A stretch of DNA of 64,000 bases from Shinella sp. PSBB067 (GTDB lineage Bacteria; Pseudomonadota; Alphaproteobacteria; Rhizobiales; Rhizobiaceae). Both the position numbers and the translations under genes were made by a program. Shown here in pieces: positions 53,101-62,431 of this stretch (its first letter is position 1; each line of letters starts with the position of its first letter). The notes beneath the pieces were generated by a model that saw only the letters and a program-made list of their open reading frames with translations, ran no database searches and was not told the origin of the DNA. Location of the stretch: positions 1,426,001 through 1,490,000 of the forward strand of contig NZ_CP069303.1 of NCBI RefSeq assembly GCF_016839145.1, read 5' to 3'.

Positions 53101-55155
53101 ATGCAAGACGACAACAACGACCTCTTCGCCAACATGCCCTCCGAACCTGCCCGGCAGCCCGCCGCGCCGGAGGAAAGCCCCGTGCCCGCCCGCGAGACGC
53201 GCGCCGCGCCGCCGGCCGAAGGCTCGGGCGGCTACGACGCTTCGGCGATCCGCGTGCTGGAGGGCCTCGAGCCCGTGCGCATGCGTCCCGGCATGTATAT
53301 CGGCGGCACGGATGAAAAGGCCCTGCACCACCTCTTCGCCGAAGTCATCGACAACTCGATGGACGAAGCCGTCGCCGGCCATGCCAATTTCATCGAGGTC
53401 CACCTCGACGCGGACGGCTACCTCACCGTCACCGACAACGGCCGCGGCATCCCGGTCGAGAACCATCCGCAGATGCCCGGCAAGTCGACGCTGGAGGTCA
53501 TCCTCACCGTGCTCCATGCCGGCGGCAAGTTCGACGGCAAGGCCTACGAGACCTCGGGCGGCCTGCACGGCGTCGGCGTGTCGGTCGTCAACGCCCTTTC
53601 CGACCATCTCGAAGTCGAGGTCGCGCGCAACAGGAAGCTCTACCGCCAGCGCTTTTCGCGCGGCAAGCCGGTCGGCGGCCTGGAGGAACTCGGCGACGTG
53701 CACAACCGCCGCGGCACGAAGGTGCGCTTCCATCCGGACCCGGAGATCTTCGGCACGCATGCCCGTTTCGATCCCGGCCGCGTCTTCCGCATGGCTCGCT
53801 CCAAGGCCTATCTCTTCGGCGGCGTCGAAATCCGCTGGAGCTGCGATCCCTCGCTCCTGCCGGAAGGCTCCGAGACGCCGGAAAAGGCCGTCTTCCACTT
53901 CCCCGGCGGCCTGAAGGACTACCTGCAGGCGACGCTCGGCAAGGACTACACCGTCACGCGCGAGATTTTCGCCGGCAAGAGCGAGAAGTCGGGCGGCCAC
54001 GGCTCGCTGGAATGGGCCGTCACCTGGTACGGCGGCGATTCGCTGATCCACTCCTACTGCAACACCATCCCGACGGCCGACGGCGGCACGCACGAGGCGG
54101 GCCTGCGCATCGCCCTCACCAAGGGCCTGAAGAACTACGCCGAGCTGACGCAGAACAAGCGCGCCGCCGCCATCACCACCGATGACGTGATGATCTCGGC
54201 GGTCGGCATGCTCTCGGTCTTCATCCGCGAGCCGGAATTCGTAGGCCAGACCAAGGACAAGCTCGCCACCGTCGAGGCCCAGCGCATCGTCGAGAACGCG
54301 CTGCGCGACCCCTTCGACCACTACCTTGCCGACAATCCCGCCGAAGCCGCCAAGCTTCTCGAATGGGTGATCGAGCGCTCGGAAGAGCGCATGCGGCGCC
54401 GCAAGGAAAAGGAAGTGAGCCGCAAGACGGCCGTGCGCAAGCTGCGCCTGCCCGGCAAGCTCGCCGACTGCTCGCAGAATTCCGCCGAGGGCGCCGAACT
54501 CTTCATCGTCGAGGGCGATTCGGCCGGCGGCTCGGCCAAGCAGGCGCGCAACCGCGCCAACCAGGCGATTCTCCCGCTGCGTGGAAAAATCCTCAACGTC
54601 GCCAGCGCCGGCCGCGAGAAGCTCGGCGCCAACCAGCAGATTTCCGATCTCGTGCAGGCGCTCGGCTGCGGCACGCGCTCGAAATACCGCGACGAGGACC
54701 TGCGCTACGAGCGCGTCATCGTCATGACCGACGCCGACGTCGACGGCGCGCATATCGCCTCGCTGCTCATCACCTTCTTTTACCAGGAGATGCCGGACCT
54801 CATCCGCGGCGGCCATCTCTACCTCGCCGTCCCGCCGCTCTACCGCATCAGCCAGGGCGGCAAGACGCTCTATGCGCGCGACGACGCGCACCGCGAGGAG
54901 CTGATGCGCACGGAGTTCAATGGCCGCGGCAAGGTGGAGCTCGGCCGCTTCAAGGGCCTCGGCGAGATGCTGCCGGCGCAGCTCAAGGAAACGACGATGG
55001 ACCCGAGAAAGCGCACCCTTCTCAAGGTGGCGATCGACGACGTCGATTTCGAGGGCACGCGCACGGCGGTGGACGACCTGATGGGCACCAAGCCGGAAGC
55101 CCGGTTCCGCTTCATCCAGGAGCGCGCCGTCTTCGCCGACAACCTCGACATCTGA
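53101..55155 (+). CDS. parE: DNA topoisomerase IV subunit B
   Basis: ATPase subunit of the chromosome-decatenating type IIA topoisomerase. It is 684 aa with a disordered, Pro/Ala-rich N-terminus (about 1-40). The GHKL ATPase part follows with EVIDNSMDEAVAGHA, VTDNGRGIPV and GGLHGVGVSVVNAL. The TOPRIM part has LFIVEGDSAGGSAKQARNR and MTDADVDGAHIASLL, and the protein ends in the usual C-terminal helix. The start is supported by the perfect upstream SOS box spacing but has no strong ribosome-binding site. Confidence 0.96.
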   Translation: MQDDNNDLFANMPSEPARQPAAPEESPVPARETRAAPPAEGSGGYDASAIRVLEGLEPVRMRPGMYIGGTDEKALHHLFAEVIDNSMDEAVAGHANFIEVHLDADGYLTVTDNGRGIPVENHPQMPGKSTLEVILTVLHAGGKFDGKAYETSGGLHGVGVSVVNALSDHLEVEVARNRKLYRQRFSRGKPVGGLEELGDVHNRRGTKVRFHPDPEIFGTHARFDPGRVFRMARSKAYLFGGVEIRWSCDPSLLPEGSETPEKAVFHFPGGLKDYLQATLGKDYTVTREIFAGKSEKSGGHGSLEWAVTWYGGDSLIHSYCNTIPTADGGTHEAGLRIALTKGLKNYAELTQNKRAAAITTDDVMISAVGMLSVFIREPEFVGQTKDKLATVEAQRIVENALRDPFDHYLADNPAEAAKLLEWVIERSEERMRRRKEKEVSRKTAVRKLRLPGKLADCSQNSAEGAELFIVEGDSAGGSAKQARNRANQAILPLRGKILNVASAGREKLGANQQISDLVQALGCGTRSKYRDEDLRYERVIVMTDADVDGAHIASLLITFFYQEMPDLIRGGHLYLAVPPLYRISQGGKTLYARDDAHREELMRTEFNGRGKVELGRFKGLGEMLPAQLKETTMDPRKRTLLKVAIDDVDFEGTRTAVDDLMGTKPEARFRFIQERAVFADNLDI

Positions 55156-55224
55156 GGCCTTGCCGCCATATTTTCGCGGCAATGGCCGCTTCTAACCGGC
55201 ATATCCGAGGCGGAAAGGACGGCC

Positions 55225-55656
55225 ATGAAAGCTGCGCTCATCGTCATGACGATCATGGGCTGCGACGACAGCGCGACCCAGTGCCACTATATCGATACGG
55301 TCGACCGGAGCTGGCAGACCGTGGCGCTTTGCGATGCGCAGGCCGAGACCTACATCAACCGCCACCAGAACGCGAACTACCCCGTCATCGTCGCCGTTTG
55401 CGAAACGTCCGGCAACCGCATGACGGCCGAGGTGGCGGAACCCGCGCCCGATCCGCAGCCGGCGGAAACCGCTACCGGCAGCGAGCCCGCCGCCCCCGTG
55501 CAAACCGAGGAAGCAAGGCAGGGCCTTGCCGCCCGCACGCTCGCCCTGGTGAAAAGGGCCATCCCCGACGCCGCCTCCCTGAAGGCCGCCGTCACCACGC
55601 CGGTCCGCTATGCGGAAGGCGGCTATTCCTGGGTCGTGAAGCGGTTTGCCGATTGA
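55225..55656 (+). CDS. Hypothetical conserved protein downstream of parE
   Basis: Unrecognised 143-residue protein. The N-terminal 65 residues form a compact domain with several cysteines (MGCDDSATQCHYIDTVDRSW, ALCDAQAETY, VAVCETSGN). Residues about 70-110 are an Ala/Pro/Glu-rich linker, and the last 35 are a helical segment (TLALVKRAIPDAASLKAAV). Base composition and codon use match neighbouring core genes. It has its own short upstream region, and no function can be assigned. Confidence 0.65.
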   Translation: MKAALIVMTIMGCDDSATQCHYIDTVDRSWQTVALCDAQAETYINRHQNANYPVIVAVCETSGNRMTAEVAEPAPDPQPAETATGSEPAAPVQTEEARQGLAARTLALVKRAIPDAASLKAAVTTPVRYAEGGYSWVVKRFAD

Positions 55657-55728
55657 TCGATCGGCTTTGCAGTTCCGAGGCGAGGCATCGAGCTTCCAGC
55701 AGGCTTGCGCCCGGGACGTGACGACCTG

Positions 55729-55754
55729 CGTCATCCCCGGCACATCGGCCCCGG
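55729..55754. repeat. Solitary copy of the palindromic repeat arm
   Basis: CGTCATCCCCGGCACATCGG and following bases match the arms at 57098-57125 and 33487-33515. It lies just outside the 3' end of the DUF2336 gene. A single arm without its inverted partner suggests a remnant. Confidence 0.5.
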
Positions 55755-56882
55755 TTACGCCGCTTCCCGGGTCGCGATCAGCGCGTAGCTGCGCGCCGTC
55801 TGGCGCTGCTCGGCAATGGCGAGCCGCTCGACCAGTTCCAGCATGGACTGGCAGGAGGCGTTGCCACCGGCGCGGGCGCGCGACAGCAGCCGTTCCGAGA
55901 CGGAGAGCAGGCCATCCCCGCCCTTCGCCTCGCTGCGCCAGAGCATCGTCGCCTCGGCGAAGAGTGTGCTGATGTCGCGCCCGAGGCCGGCGGTTTCATA
56001 GAGCGCCCGCACGGCCGCCTCGCGGCCGTCTGACAGGATGGAGCGGACCCGCCGCTCGGCCTGCCCCGAAAGATTGGTGATGGCCGCGGCGAAGAATTCC
56101 ACCCGGCCGGTGCACAGCGCATGCATGAGAAAGACGGGCGTCAGGCGGCCGGTCAGGCGCAGGTGCTCTACCAGCGCCGGCATTTCGCTGTCGGCCACCT
56201 CTGCGACCAGGCCGATCGTCGCCAGGTCGCAGGCCTCCCGCGTGATGCGCTCGACCCGGCTCGTGCCGACCGCCGCCTGGATGAGGCCGAAGCCGGCAAG
56301 CGCCGAGCCGATCTTCTCGACCAGCGCATGGCGGGCGTCGCTCGGCAGGTCGTCCCGGTCGAGCAGCAGCGCGCGGACCTCGGCATCGTGGCCGAGCCGG
56401 TCGGCGATGCGCGCCAGGCTGCGGCGGGAGATCGCCGCGCCCTCGTTTTCCAGCAGCGCCAGCACATCCGGCACCTCGCCGACTTCCGCAAGCGCCGCCG
56501 AAACGGCCCGGGAGACGAAGGCGCGGTGCGCGATCAGCATGCGCGTCATGTCGCCGCCCTTGGCGGCAAGGTCCACCAGATCGGCATCCGTCAGCACGGG
56601 CGAACACAGGATGATATGGGCGGCGATGTCCGGCTGGTCTTCCGCCAGCGGCATCACGACGGCGCGCGGCGCGTCCTCGCTGTCGGCCAGCGCCTCGGCC
56701 AGCGCCAGCCGCACCTTGGGCGCCGGATCGTCGAGCAGGAAGATCATCGCCATCTCGGCCGCATGCCGGTCGTCCGGCGCGATCCGAAAGCGGGCATAGG
56801 CTCGCGCCAGCACGCTTGCGGCCTTCGCCCTGTCGGCGGCCCGCGCGGTCTCGACCCAACGGAGAAATGCATGAACGATCAA
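55755..56882 (-). CDS. DUF2336 domain-containing protein
   Basis: Soluble helical-repeat (HEAT-like) protein of about 375 aa, a family found in alphaproteobacteria with no assigned activity. Repeated helical units are visible, for example DDRHAAEMAMIFLLDDPAPK, DADLVDLAAKGGDMTRMLIA and PSDARHALVEKIGSALAGF. No ATG is in the right place. The frame starts at TTG 56894 or TTG 56882, of which the second gives IVHAFLRWVETAR, the form I expect. No strong ribosome-binding site precedes either. Confidence 0.72.
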   Translation of the reverse strand: MIVHAFLRWVETARAADRAKAASVLARAYARFRIAPDDRHAAEMAMIFLLDDPAPKVRLALAEALADSEDAPRAVVMPLAEDQPDIAAHIILCSPVLTDADLVDLAAKGGDMTRMLIAHRAFVSRAVSAALAEVGEVPDVLALLENEGAAISRRSLARIADRLGHDAEVRALLLDRDDLPSDARHALVEKIGSALAGFGLIQAAVGTSRVERITREACDLATIGLVAEVADSEMPALVEHLRLTGRLTPVFLMHALCTGRVEFFAAAITNLSGQAERRVRSILSDGREAAVRALYETAGLGRDISTLFAEATMLWRSEAKGGDGLLSVSERLLSRARAGGNASCQSMLELVERLAIAEQRQTARSYALIATREAA

Positions 56883-56998
56883 TGGACGCCCCAAACGCCT
56901 GAAAACGCTATGGGCACCAACCTAGCGGCAAAGTGTTTAAGATTGGTTCACCATGTCCGTTAACCGGACGGTGAGACGATGAATGCCGCCCGTCGGTG

Positions 56999-57125
56999 GA
57001 TCCCCGGGTCAGCCCGAGAGTGACGAAAGAGGAGAAGGACGAAGGATTACCCGCGACGGCCCCAACGTCGAAAGAGCTGGAGACCTTGCCTCGCCGCCGT
57101 CATCCTCGGGCTTGACGCGAGGATC
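56999..57125. repeat. Inverted pair of palindromic repeat arms
   Basis: The left arm (56999-57025, GATCCCCGGGTCAGCCCGAG and GTGACG) and right arm (57098-57125, starting CGTCATCCTCGGGCTTGACG) are imperfect reverse complements. The 72-base interior is unrelated. The arms match those at 33487-33573, but the pair is turned inside out. Confidence 0.7.
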
Positions 57126-57130
57126 TACCT

Positions 57131-57754
57131 TCACCCGGCCTTCGGCCGCGTCATGGCGAAGACATCCGCCCCGCCGTCGCAATAGTCCATGTATCCCATG
57201 CGCCCGAGCGGCCGGGCGACGGCCATGTCGAGCATCCCGTCGCGAACGATCTCCGGGCTGATATGGATGCCGACGACCTGGCCGAACACCACCCAGTTGT
57301 CCGATTCGCGCCCGTCGAGGCCGAGCGGCCGCAGGATCTGCGTCGCCCGGCATTCGAGCACCGCATGGGCCTCGCCGACATAGGGCGCATCGACGAGGCG
57401 CCCCATGACCGGCGTCAGCTTCGCGATCTCGAATTCGTCGACACCGCGCGGCACGGCGAGCGAGCTCGCATTCATCTCTTCGGCCAGATGCCGGCTTGCC
57501 AGCGAGCAGGTGAAGACGCCCGTCTCCTCGATATTCGCCACGCTGTCCTTGTGGCCGCTGGAGGAGAACATGACGAGCTTCGGCCTGTCGCTCACCGCGT
57601 TGAAGAACGAATAGGGCGAAAGATTGCGCCGCCCGTCCTTCGCCTTCGTGCCGATCCAGCCGATCGGGCGCGGCGCGACGATGGCCTTGAAGGGATCGTG
57701 CTTCAGGCCGTGGGCGTTCGCCGCGGTCTCGTAGAACAGCGCGTCAGGCGTCAT
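57131..57754 (-). CDS. Flavin reductase family protein (FMN-binding split barrel)
   Basis: A 207-residue DIM6/NTAB-type flavin reductase that probably supplies reduced FMN or binds it. Core segments are [35 protein letters not shown] and [20 protein letters not shown]. It starts at ATG 57754, overlapping the nitroreductase gene by 11 bases, so the two are co-transcribed. The partner oxygenase is not identified; the neighbouring nitroreductase is the obvious candidate. Confidence 0.88.
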   Translation of the reverse strand: MTPDALFYETAANAHGLKHDPFKAIVAPRPIGWIGTKAKDGRRNLSPYSFFNAVSDRPKLVMFSSSGHKDSVANIEETGVFTCSLASRHLAEEMNASSLAVPRGVDEFEIAKLTPVMGRLVDAPYVGEAHAVLECRATQILRPLGLDGRESDNWVVFGQVVGIHISPEIVRDGMLDMAVARPLGRMGYMDYCDGGADVFAMTRPKAG

Positions 57755-58328
57755 CGCCCACCCATGTGACGATCTCGGCAAGCTCCGGCCGCGGCCGCTC
57801 GGTCGGCGGAACGGTCGGCGTGCCGACATGGATGAAGCCGGCGACCTTCTCGCCCGGCTCGACGCCGAGGATGGGATAGGCGCGCTCGTCGAAGGCATAC
57901 CATTCCGTCAGCCAGTTCGAGGCGAAGCCATGGGCGTTCGCCGCCATCACCAGGTTGAGGCAGACGGCGCCGGCCGACATGACCTGCTCCCATTCCGGGA
58001 TCTTGAAATGCGGCGCCGCGCGGCTGACGACCGCGATCACGACGGGCGCGCGGGTGAGCCGCGTGTTCTCCACCTTCACCATCTCCTCGGAAAGGTCCGG
58101 CTTGTCGGCGAGCGCGATCCTGGCCAGCGCCTCGCTGATCCGCCGGCGTTCCTCGCCGCGATAGACGATGAAGCGCCAGGGCGCGAGCTTGCCGTGGTCC
58201 GGCACGCGCGAGGCGAGCTTCAGCATCTCCTCTACCTCGCTTTTCGCGGGGCCGGGCGCGCTCATCTGGAAGGCGGGGATCGACCGGCGGGTCGAAAGAT
58301 AATCGATCAGCTTTATTTCGGTTTTCAT
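57744..58328 (-). CDS. Nitroreductase family protein
   Basis: A 194-residue FMN-dependent oxidoreductase of the nitroreductase fold. [11 protein letters not shown] near residue 12 is the FMN-phosphate motif, [17 protein letters not shown] follows, and [19 protein letters not shown] ends it. Its ATG is 58328, and it overlaps the downstream flavin reductase. The substrate is unknown; the fold includes NADH oxidases, flavin reductases and the flavin destructase BluB. Confidence 0.88.
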   Translation of the reverse strand: MKTEIKLIDYLSTRRSIPAFQMSAPGPAKSEVEEMLKLASRVPDHGKLAPWRFIVYRGEERRRISEALARIALADKPDLSEEMVKVENTRLTRAPVVIAVVSRAAPHFKIPEWEQVMSAGAVCLNLVMAANAHGFASNWLTEWYAFDERAYPILGVEPGEKVAGFIHVGTPTVPPTERPRPELAEIVTWVGDDA

Positions 58329-58427
58329 CGCGAGGGAGTTCCAATATCGTGCCGCCGGCGCGGCCTTGAAAATGCCATTAGCCGGGCCTTCAAGTGGAGC
58401 CTTACAGTCAGGAAGTCAACCGTTCCC

Positions 58428-59420
58428 ATGCGCATGCGTATCCATCCCGCCGCCGCCGCGGGCCTCGCCCTCGCGAGCCTTGCCGCCTCTTTCGTGCCGG
58501 CGCGCGCGCAGGATTCGCTTGAGAGCTTTTCGCAGATCACCACGCCGCTGAAGGGCAGCAAGGTTACGTCCTTCAACCCCATCGTCACCGGCGAGGCGAC
58601 GCCGCGCAACCTCAGGGACGTCACCTGCGAGGCGCTGCTGACCAAGGACGGCCAGCCGATGCAGCATGGCCTGACCTGGCGCGTCTTCTCGCCCATTCCG
58701 GCCGCCGACGGCAAGCTGCCGCTGCTGGCCACCTCCGAGGGCGGCACGGCCGCCTTCCACCTCGTTCCCGGGGAATATTTCGTCAATGTCGCCTTCGGCC
58801 GGGCGGGCGCGACGAAGAAGCTCGTCGTGCCGGAAGAAGGCTCCGTCGACAAGCAGGTCATGGTGCTCGACGCCGGCGGCATCATGCTGAACGCCGTCTC
58901 CGGCGCCGACGTGCGCATCCCGCCCAAGGAATTGAGCTTTGCGGTCTATTCCGCCGAGGTGCGCGAGGACGGCGAACGCAACCTCGTCATGGACGACGTG
59001 AAGCCGAATTCCGTCGTGCGCCTCAATGCCGGCACCTACCATGTCGTCTCCGACTATGGCGACGTCAATGCCGTCATCCGCGCCGATATCCAGGTGGAAG
59101 CCGGCAAGCTGACGCGCGCCACCATCCAGCACCGCGCCGCCAAGCTGACGCTGAAGCTCGTCTCCGAGCCCGGCGGCGAGGCCATCGCCGACACCGCTTG
59201 GTCGATCCTCACCTCCTCGGGTGATACCGTCTCCGAAAGCGTCGGCGCGTTCCCGACGCTCGTTCTGGCGGAAGGCAGCTACATCGCCGTCGCCCGCAAC
59301 AAGAACAGGATCTACCAGCGCGATTTCCAGGTGAAAGCCGGCGTGAACACCGATGTCGAGGTGCTGCTCGACGAGAAGGCGAACGACCAGAAGGCCGCCG
59401 CGCAGGACGTGGTGGACTGA
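58428..59420 (+). CDS. Secreted or periplasmic protein of unknown function
   Basis: A 330-residue protein with a signal peptide (about 1-28, ending VPARAQ-DS). The mature part is beta-rich and repetitive. At least two segments look like Ig-like or CnaB-like beta domains (for example VTSFNPIVTGEATPRNLRD and LTLKLVSEPGGEAIADTAWS, with YIAVARNKNRIYQRDFQVKA). No cysteine pair or catalytic motif is visible. The frame is open upstream to 57828, but ATG 58428 gives a proper signal peptide. Base composition matches the core. Confidence 0.72.
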   Translation: MRMRIHPAAAAGLALASLAASFVPARAQDSLESFSQITTPLKGSKVTSFNPIVTGEATPRNLRDVTCEALLTKDGQPMQHGLTWRVFSPIPAADGKLPLLATSEGGTAAFHLVPGEYFVNVAFGRAGATKKLVVPEEGSVDKQVMVLDAGGIMLNAVSGADVRIPPKELSFAVYSAEVREDGERNLVMDDVKPNSVVRLNAGTYHVVSDYGDVNAVIRADIQVEAGKLTRATIQHRAAKLTLKLVSEPGGEAIADTAWSILTSSGDTVSESVGAFPTLVLAEGSYIAVARNKNRIYQRDFQVKAGVNTDVEVLLDEKANDQKAAAQDVVD

Positions 59421-59440
59421 GCGCCGGACAAGGGTGCCGA

Positions 59441-59564
59441 GCCCCTCATCCCGCTGCCGCGACCGTCTCCCCGCAGGCGGGGAGAAGGAAGATGTGGCAC
59501 CGCCTTGCCACAAGTCCCGTCTCCCCGCTTGCGGGGAGAAGGTGCCGGCAGGCGGATGAGGGGC
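59441..59564. repeat. RIME1-like palindromic intergenic element
   Basis: Outer inverted arms GCCCCTCATCCCGCTGCCG (59441-59459) and its near reverse complement (59545-59564) enclose three hairpins. These are CTCCCCGC/GCGGGGAG twice (59467-59484 and 59521-59538) and GTGGCA/TGCCAC (59494-59511). This is the layout of the rhizobial RIME family. It lies between convergent genes and may terminate or stabilise their transcripts. Confidence 0.8.
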
Positions 59565-59578
59565 AAGCGCCCCTCGCC

Positions 59579-61552
59579 TCAAGCCTTGCCCAGCTTGCGC
59601 TTCAAATCCGGCGGCATCGCCTCCAGCGACAGCGCCTCGATCGCCTCGTCCAGCGACAGCGCCGTCTGGTTCTGCGAACCGAGGCGGCGGATGTTGACGG
59701 AGCGTTCCTCCGCCTCGCGCTTGCCGCAGACGATGATGACCGGAACCTTGGTCACCGAATGCTCGCGGACCTTGTAGTTGATCTTCTCGTTGCGAAGATC
59801 GGTCTCGACGGTCATGCCGGCCTCGCGCAGCTTGTCGGCCACCTCGCGGGCATAGTCGTCCGCCTCCGAGGTGATGGTCGCCACGACCACCTGCATCGGC
59901 GCGATCCACAGCGGCATGTGCCCGGCGAAGTTCTCGATGAGAATGCCGAGGAAGCGCTCCATCGAGCCGCAGATGGCGCGGTGGATCATGACCGGCTGGC
60001 GCTTTTCCGAGGCCTGGTCGATGTAGAAGGCGCCGAAGCGTTCCGGCAGGTTGAAGTCGACCTGCGTGGTGCCGCACTGCCATTCGCGGCCGATGGCGTC
60101 CTTCAGCGTATATTCGAACTTCGGCCCGTAGAACGCGCCCTCGCCCGGCAGGATGCCGGTCTTGATGCGCCCGCCGGACTGCGCCTCGATCTGCTTCAGC
60201 ACGTCCATCATGACGCTTTCCGCCCGGTCCCACAGCGCATCGGAGCCGACGCGCTTTTCCGGGCGGGTGGAGAGCTTCACCACGACCTCGTCGAAGCCGA
60301 AGTCCTTGTAGACCGACAGGATGAGATCGTTGATGCGCAGGCATTCGGCCGCCATCTGCTCGTCGGTGCAGAAGACATGCGCATCGTCCTGCGTGAAGCC
60401 GCGCACGCGCATCAGCCCGTGCAGCGCGCCGGACGGCTCGTAGCGATGCACGTTGCCGAATTCCGCAAGGCGGACGGGCAGTTCGCGGTAGGACTTCAAG
60501 CCATGCTTGAAGATCTGCACGTGGCCCGGGCAGTTCATCGGCTTCAGCGCGAAAACGCGCTCGTCGTCGGTCTCGTCGCCGGCGACGGTCACCTTGAACA
60601 TGTTGTCGCGGTACCAGCCCCAGTGGCCGGAGGTCTCCCACAGCGACTTGTCGAGCACCTGCGGCGCGTTCACCTCCTCATAGGTGCCGGCGAGGCGACG
60701 GCGCATATAGGCGACGAGCGTCTGGAACATGCGCCAGCCCTTGCCGTGCCAGAAGACGACGCCCGGTCCCTCCTCCTGGAAATGGAACAGGTCCATTTCG
60801 CGCCCGAGCCGGCGATGGTCGCGCTTCTCGGCCTCGGCGAGGATGTTGAGATAGGTGTCGAGCTCCTCCTGCGTGCGCCAGGCGGTGCCGTAGATGCGCG
60901 TCAGCATCGGATTGTTCGAATCGCCGCGCCAATAGGCGCCCGCGACCTTCATCAGCTTGAAAGCCGTGCCGATCTGGCCGGTGGCGGCCATGTGCGGACC
61001 GCGACACAGGTCGAACCAGTCGCCCTGGTAGTAGATCTTGAGGTCCTGCCCCGCGGGGATCGCGTCGACCAGCTCGACCTTGTACTTCTCGCCCTTGGCG
61101 GAGAAGACCTCCTTTGCCTTGTCGCGCGACCAGACTTCCTTGGTGAAGGGCTTGTTCCGCTGGATGATCTCCTTCATGCGCTTTTCGATCTTCGGCAGAT
61201 CGTCGGGCGTGAAGGGCTCGTCCTTGGCGAAGTCGTAGTAGAAGCCGTTGTCGATGACCGGGCCGATGGTCACCTGCGTGCCGGGCCACAGCTCCTGCAC
61301 GGCCTCGGCCATCACATGGGCGGCGTCGTGGCGGATGAGCTCCAGCGCGCGGTCGTCCTCGCGGGTGACGATCTCGATCCGCCCGTTGGAAACGGGATCG
61401 GAGAGATCGCGCAGCTCGCCGTCGAGCGCAATCGCGACCGCCTTCTTGGCCAGCGACTTGGAAATCGCCTCGGCCACGTCACGCCCGGTCGAGCCCGCGG
61501 AATAATCGCGGACGGAACCATCGGGAAAAGTCAGGGAAACAGGTGCAGACAT
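59579..61552 (-). CDS. thrS: Threonyl-tRNA synthetase
   Basis: Charges tRNA-Thr. It is 657 aa: TGS domain (about 1-65, [14 protein letters not shown]), editing domain (about 66-240), class II catalytic core with [10 protein letters not shown] (zinc ligand Cys), [12 protein letters not shown] and [13 protein letters not shown], and the C-terminal anticodon-binding domain. A TAGGAG eight bases before ATG 61552 supports the start. It is the last core gene before the A+T-rich cassette. Confidence 0.97.
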   Translation of the reverse strand: MSAPVSLTFPDGSVRDYSAGSTGRDVAEAISKSLAKKAVAIALDGELRDLSDPVSNGRIEIVTREDDRALELIRHDAAHVMAEAVQELWPGTQVTIGPVIDNGFYYDFAKDEPFTPDDLPKIEKRMKEIIQRNKPFTKEVWSRDKAKEVFSAKGEKYKVELVDAIPAGQDLKIYYQGDWFDLCRGPHMAATGQIGTAFKLMKVAGAYWRGDSNNPMLTRIYGTAWRTQEELDTYLNILAEAEKRDHRRLGREMDLFHFQEEGPGVVFWHGKGWRMFQTLVAYMRRRLAGTYEEVNAPQVLDKSLWETSGHWGWYRDNMFKVTVAGDETDDERVFALKPMNCPGHVQIFKHGLKSYRELPVRLAEFGNVHRYEPSGALHGLMRVRGFTQDDAHVFCTDEQMAAECLRINDLILSVYKDFGFDEVVVKLSTRPEKRVGSDALWDRAESVMMDVLKQIEAQSGGRIKTGILPGEGAFYGPKFEYTLKDAIGREWQCGTTQVDFNLPERFGAFYIDQASEKRQPVMIHRAICGSMERFLGILIENFAGHMPLWIAPMQVVVATITSEADDYAREVADKLREAGMTVETDLRNEKINYKVREHSVTKVPVIIVCGKREAEERSVNIRRLGSQNQTALSLDEAIEALSLEAMPPDLKRKLGKA

Positions 61553-61786
61553 TCAAAAATCTCCTATCCAGTCCCGCCAACGAATGCGGGTGGTATGCGA
61601 GTGAAAAGGCCGGGATTCCGGCACGTAGCGCGTGCGATATAAGGGGAAAACGGGGGGATTGGAAGGGGGGAGAACTTGATGGTTAATCTCAGTCCAAAGC
61701 GGCTGCCCCATTTTACCTATACAGCCCATAAATTTCTTGTTCGACTAGCGCAGCAAAAAAATTGACAAGAGGAAAAATTCACTTGG

Positions 61787-62431
61787 TCATCGAATGAAAC
61801 CATGGTGACCTAAAACTTCGCGCAGACATGCTTCAAAGGCTTTGAACGAACTCGAACGTCGAAGTTCCCTAATACTCTGCTCCTGAGCGATTCTTACTAA
61901 TATTTGTCGGGCCACCGATCTTTTTCTTATTACGCTCTTAACAATTTCGTCAAAATTAGCTTTGGGATCCAGAAGTCTTTCAGCAGCTGCAGGTGTGGCG
62001 GGCATTAGATTGCCTGGTACCGCGTTGACTCCTAGCGCGGCCTTCACCGCAGCAACGTCAGATAACGCCCAAGCTTCAAGCTCTTTCTCCGGAGATAACA
62101 TTACTGCGACTCGGGGATCAAAGCCGCACATTTCTTTCGCCTTTTGTATGAGTTTCTCTCTGCGCTGCGCAACGTTTACAGCTTGCCCGCGCCCTCCAAG
62201 GTCAGCATGCACAAAGATGATATGAAACTCGTTCTTTCGCGCACAAATCTGTTTAGCAACACTTTCAAAAGAGCGCTCGCCAATCCCAAACTCTACAGCA
62301 GGAAACTCAGCGACGTCGCAGGGTCTTTTCCCGCATCCTCGAATAATATCATCAAGGACTCTAGGGATAAGAACATTAAAATATTGAGCGTCAGTTGCGC
62401 CTTCATAAAACGCCGACCAAGAAAGATACAT
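61787..62431 (-). CDS. DUF4276-like (TOPRIM-like) effector partner of an ABC ATPase
   Basis: A 214-residue protein that resembles DUF4276. An N-terminal YEGATDAQYF corresponds to the first acidic motif of TOPRIM-like folds. FHIIFVHADLGGRG corresponds to the second motif (with His-Ala-Asp in place of a doubled Asp), and LSPEKELEAWALSD is the E-x-EAW-x-x-D feature of the family. The C-terminal 90 residues are basic and helical. It starts in a TAATG overlap with the upstream ATPase gene, so the two are translated together. Composition is A+T-rich, unlike the neighbouring core. Confidence 0.75.
   Translation of the reverse strand: MYLSWSAFYEGATDAQYFNVLIPRVLDDIIRGCGKRPCDVAEFPAVEFGIGERSFESVAKQICARKNEFHIIFVHADLGGRGQAVNVAQRREKLIQKAKEMCGFDPRVAVMLSPEKELEAWALSDVAAVKAALGVNAVPGNLMPATPAAAERLLDPKANFDEIVKSVIRKRSVARQILVRIAQEQSIRELRRSSSFKAFEACLREVLGHHGFIR

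Noticed and set aside
61553..61786. tRNA gene or attachment site between thrS and the A+T-rich cassette
   Set aside because: I looked for cloverleaf arms and for a direct repeat shared with the right edge and found neither.
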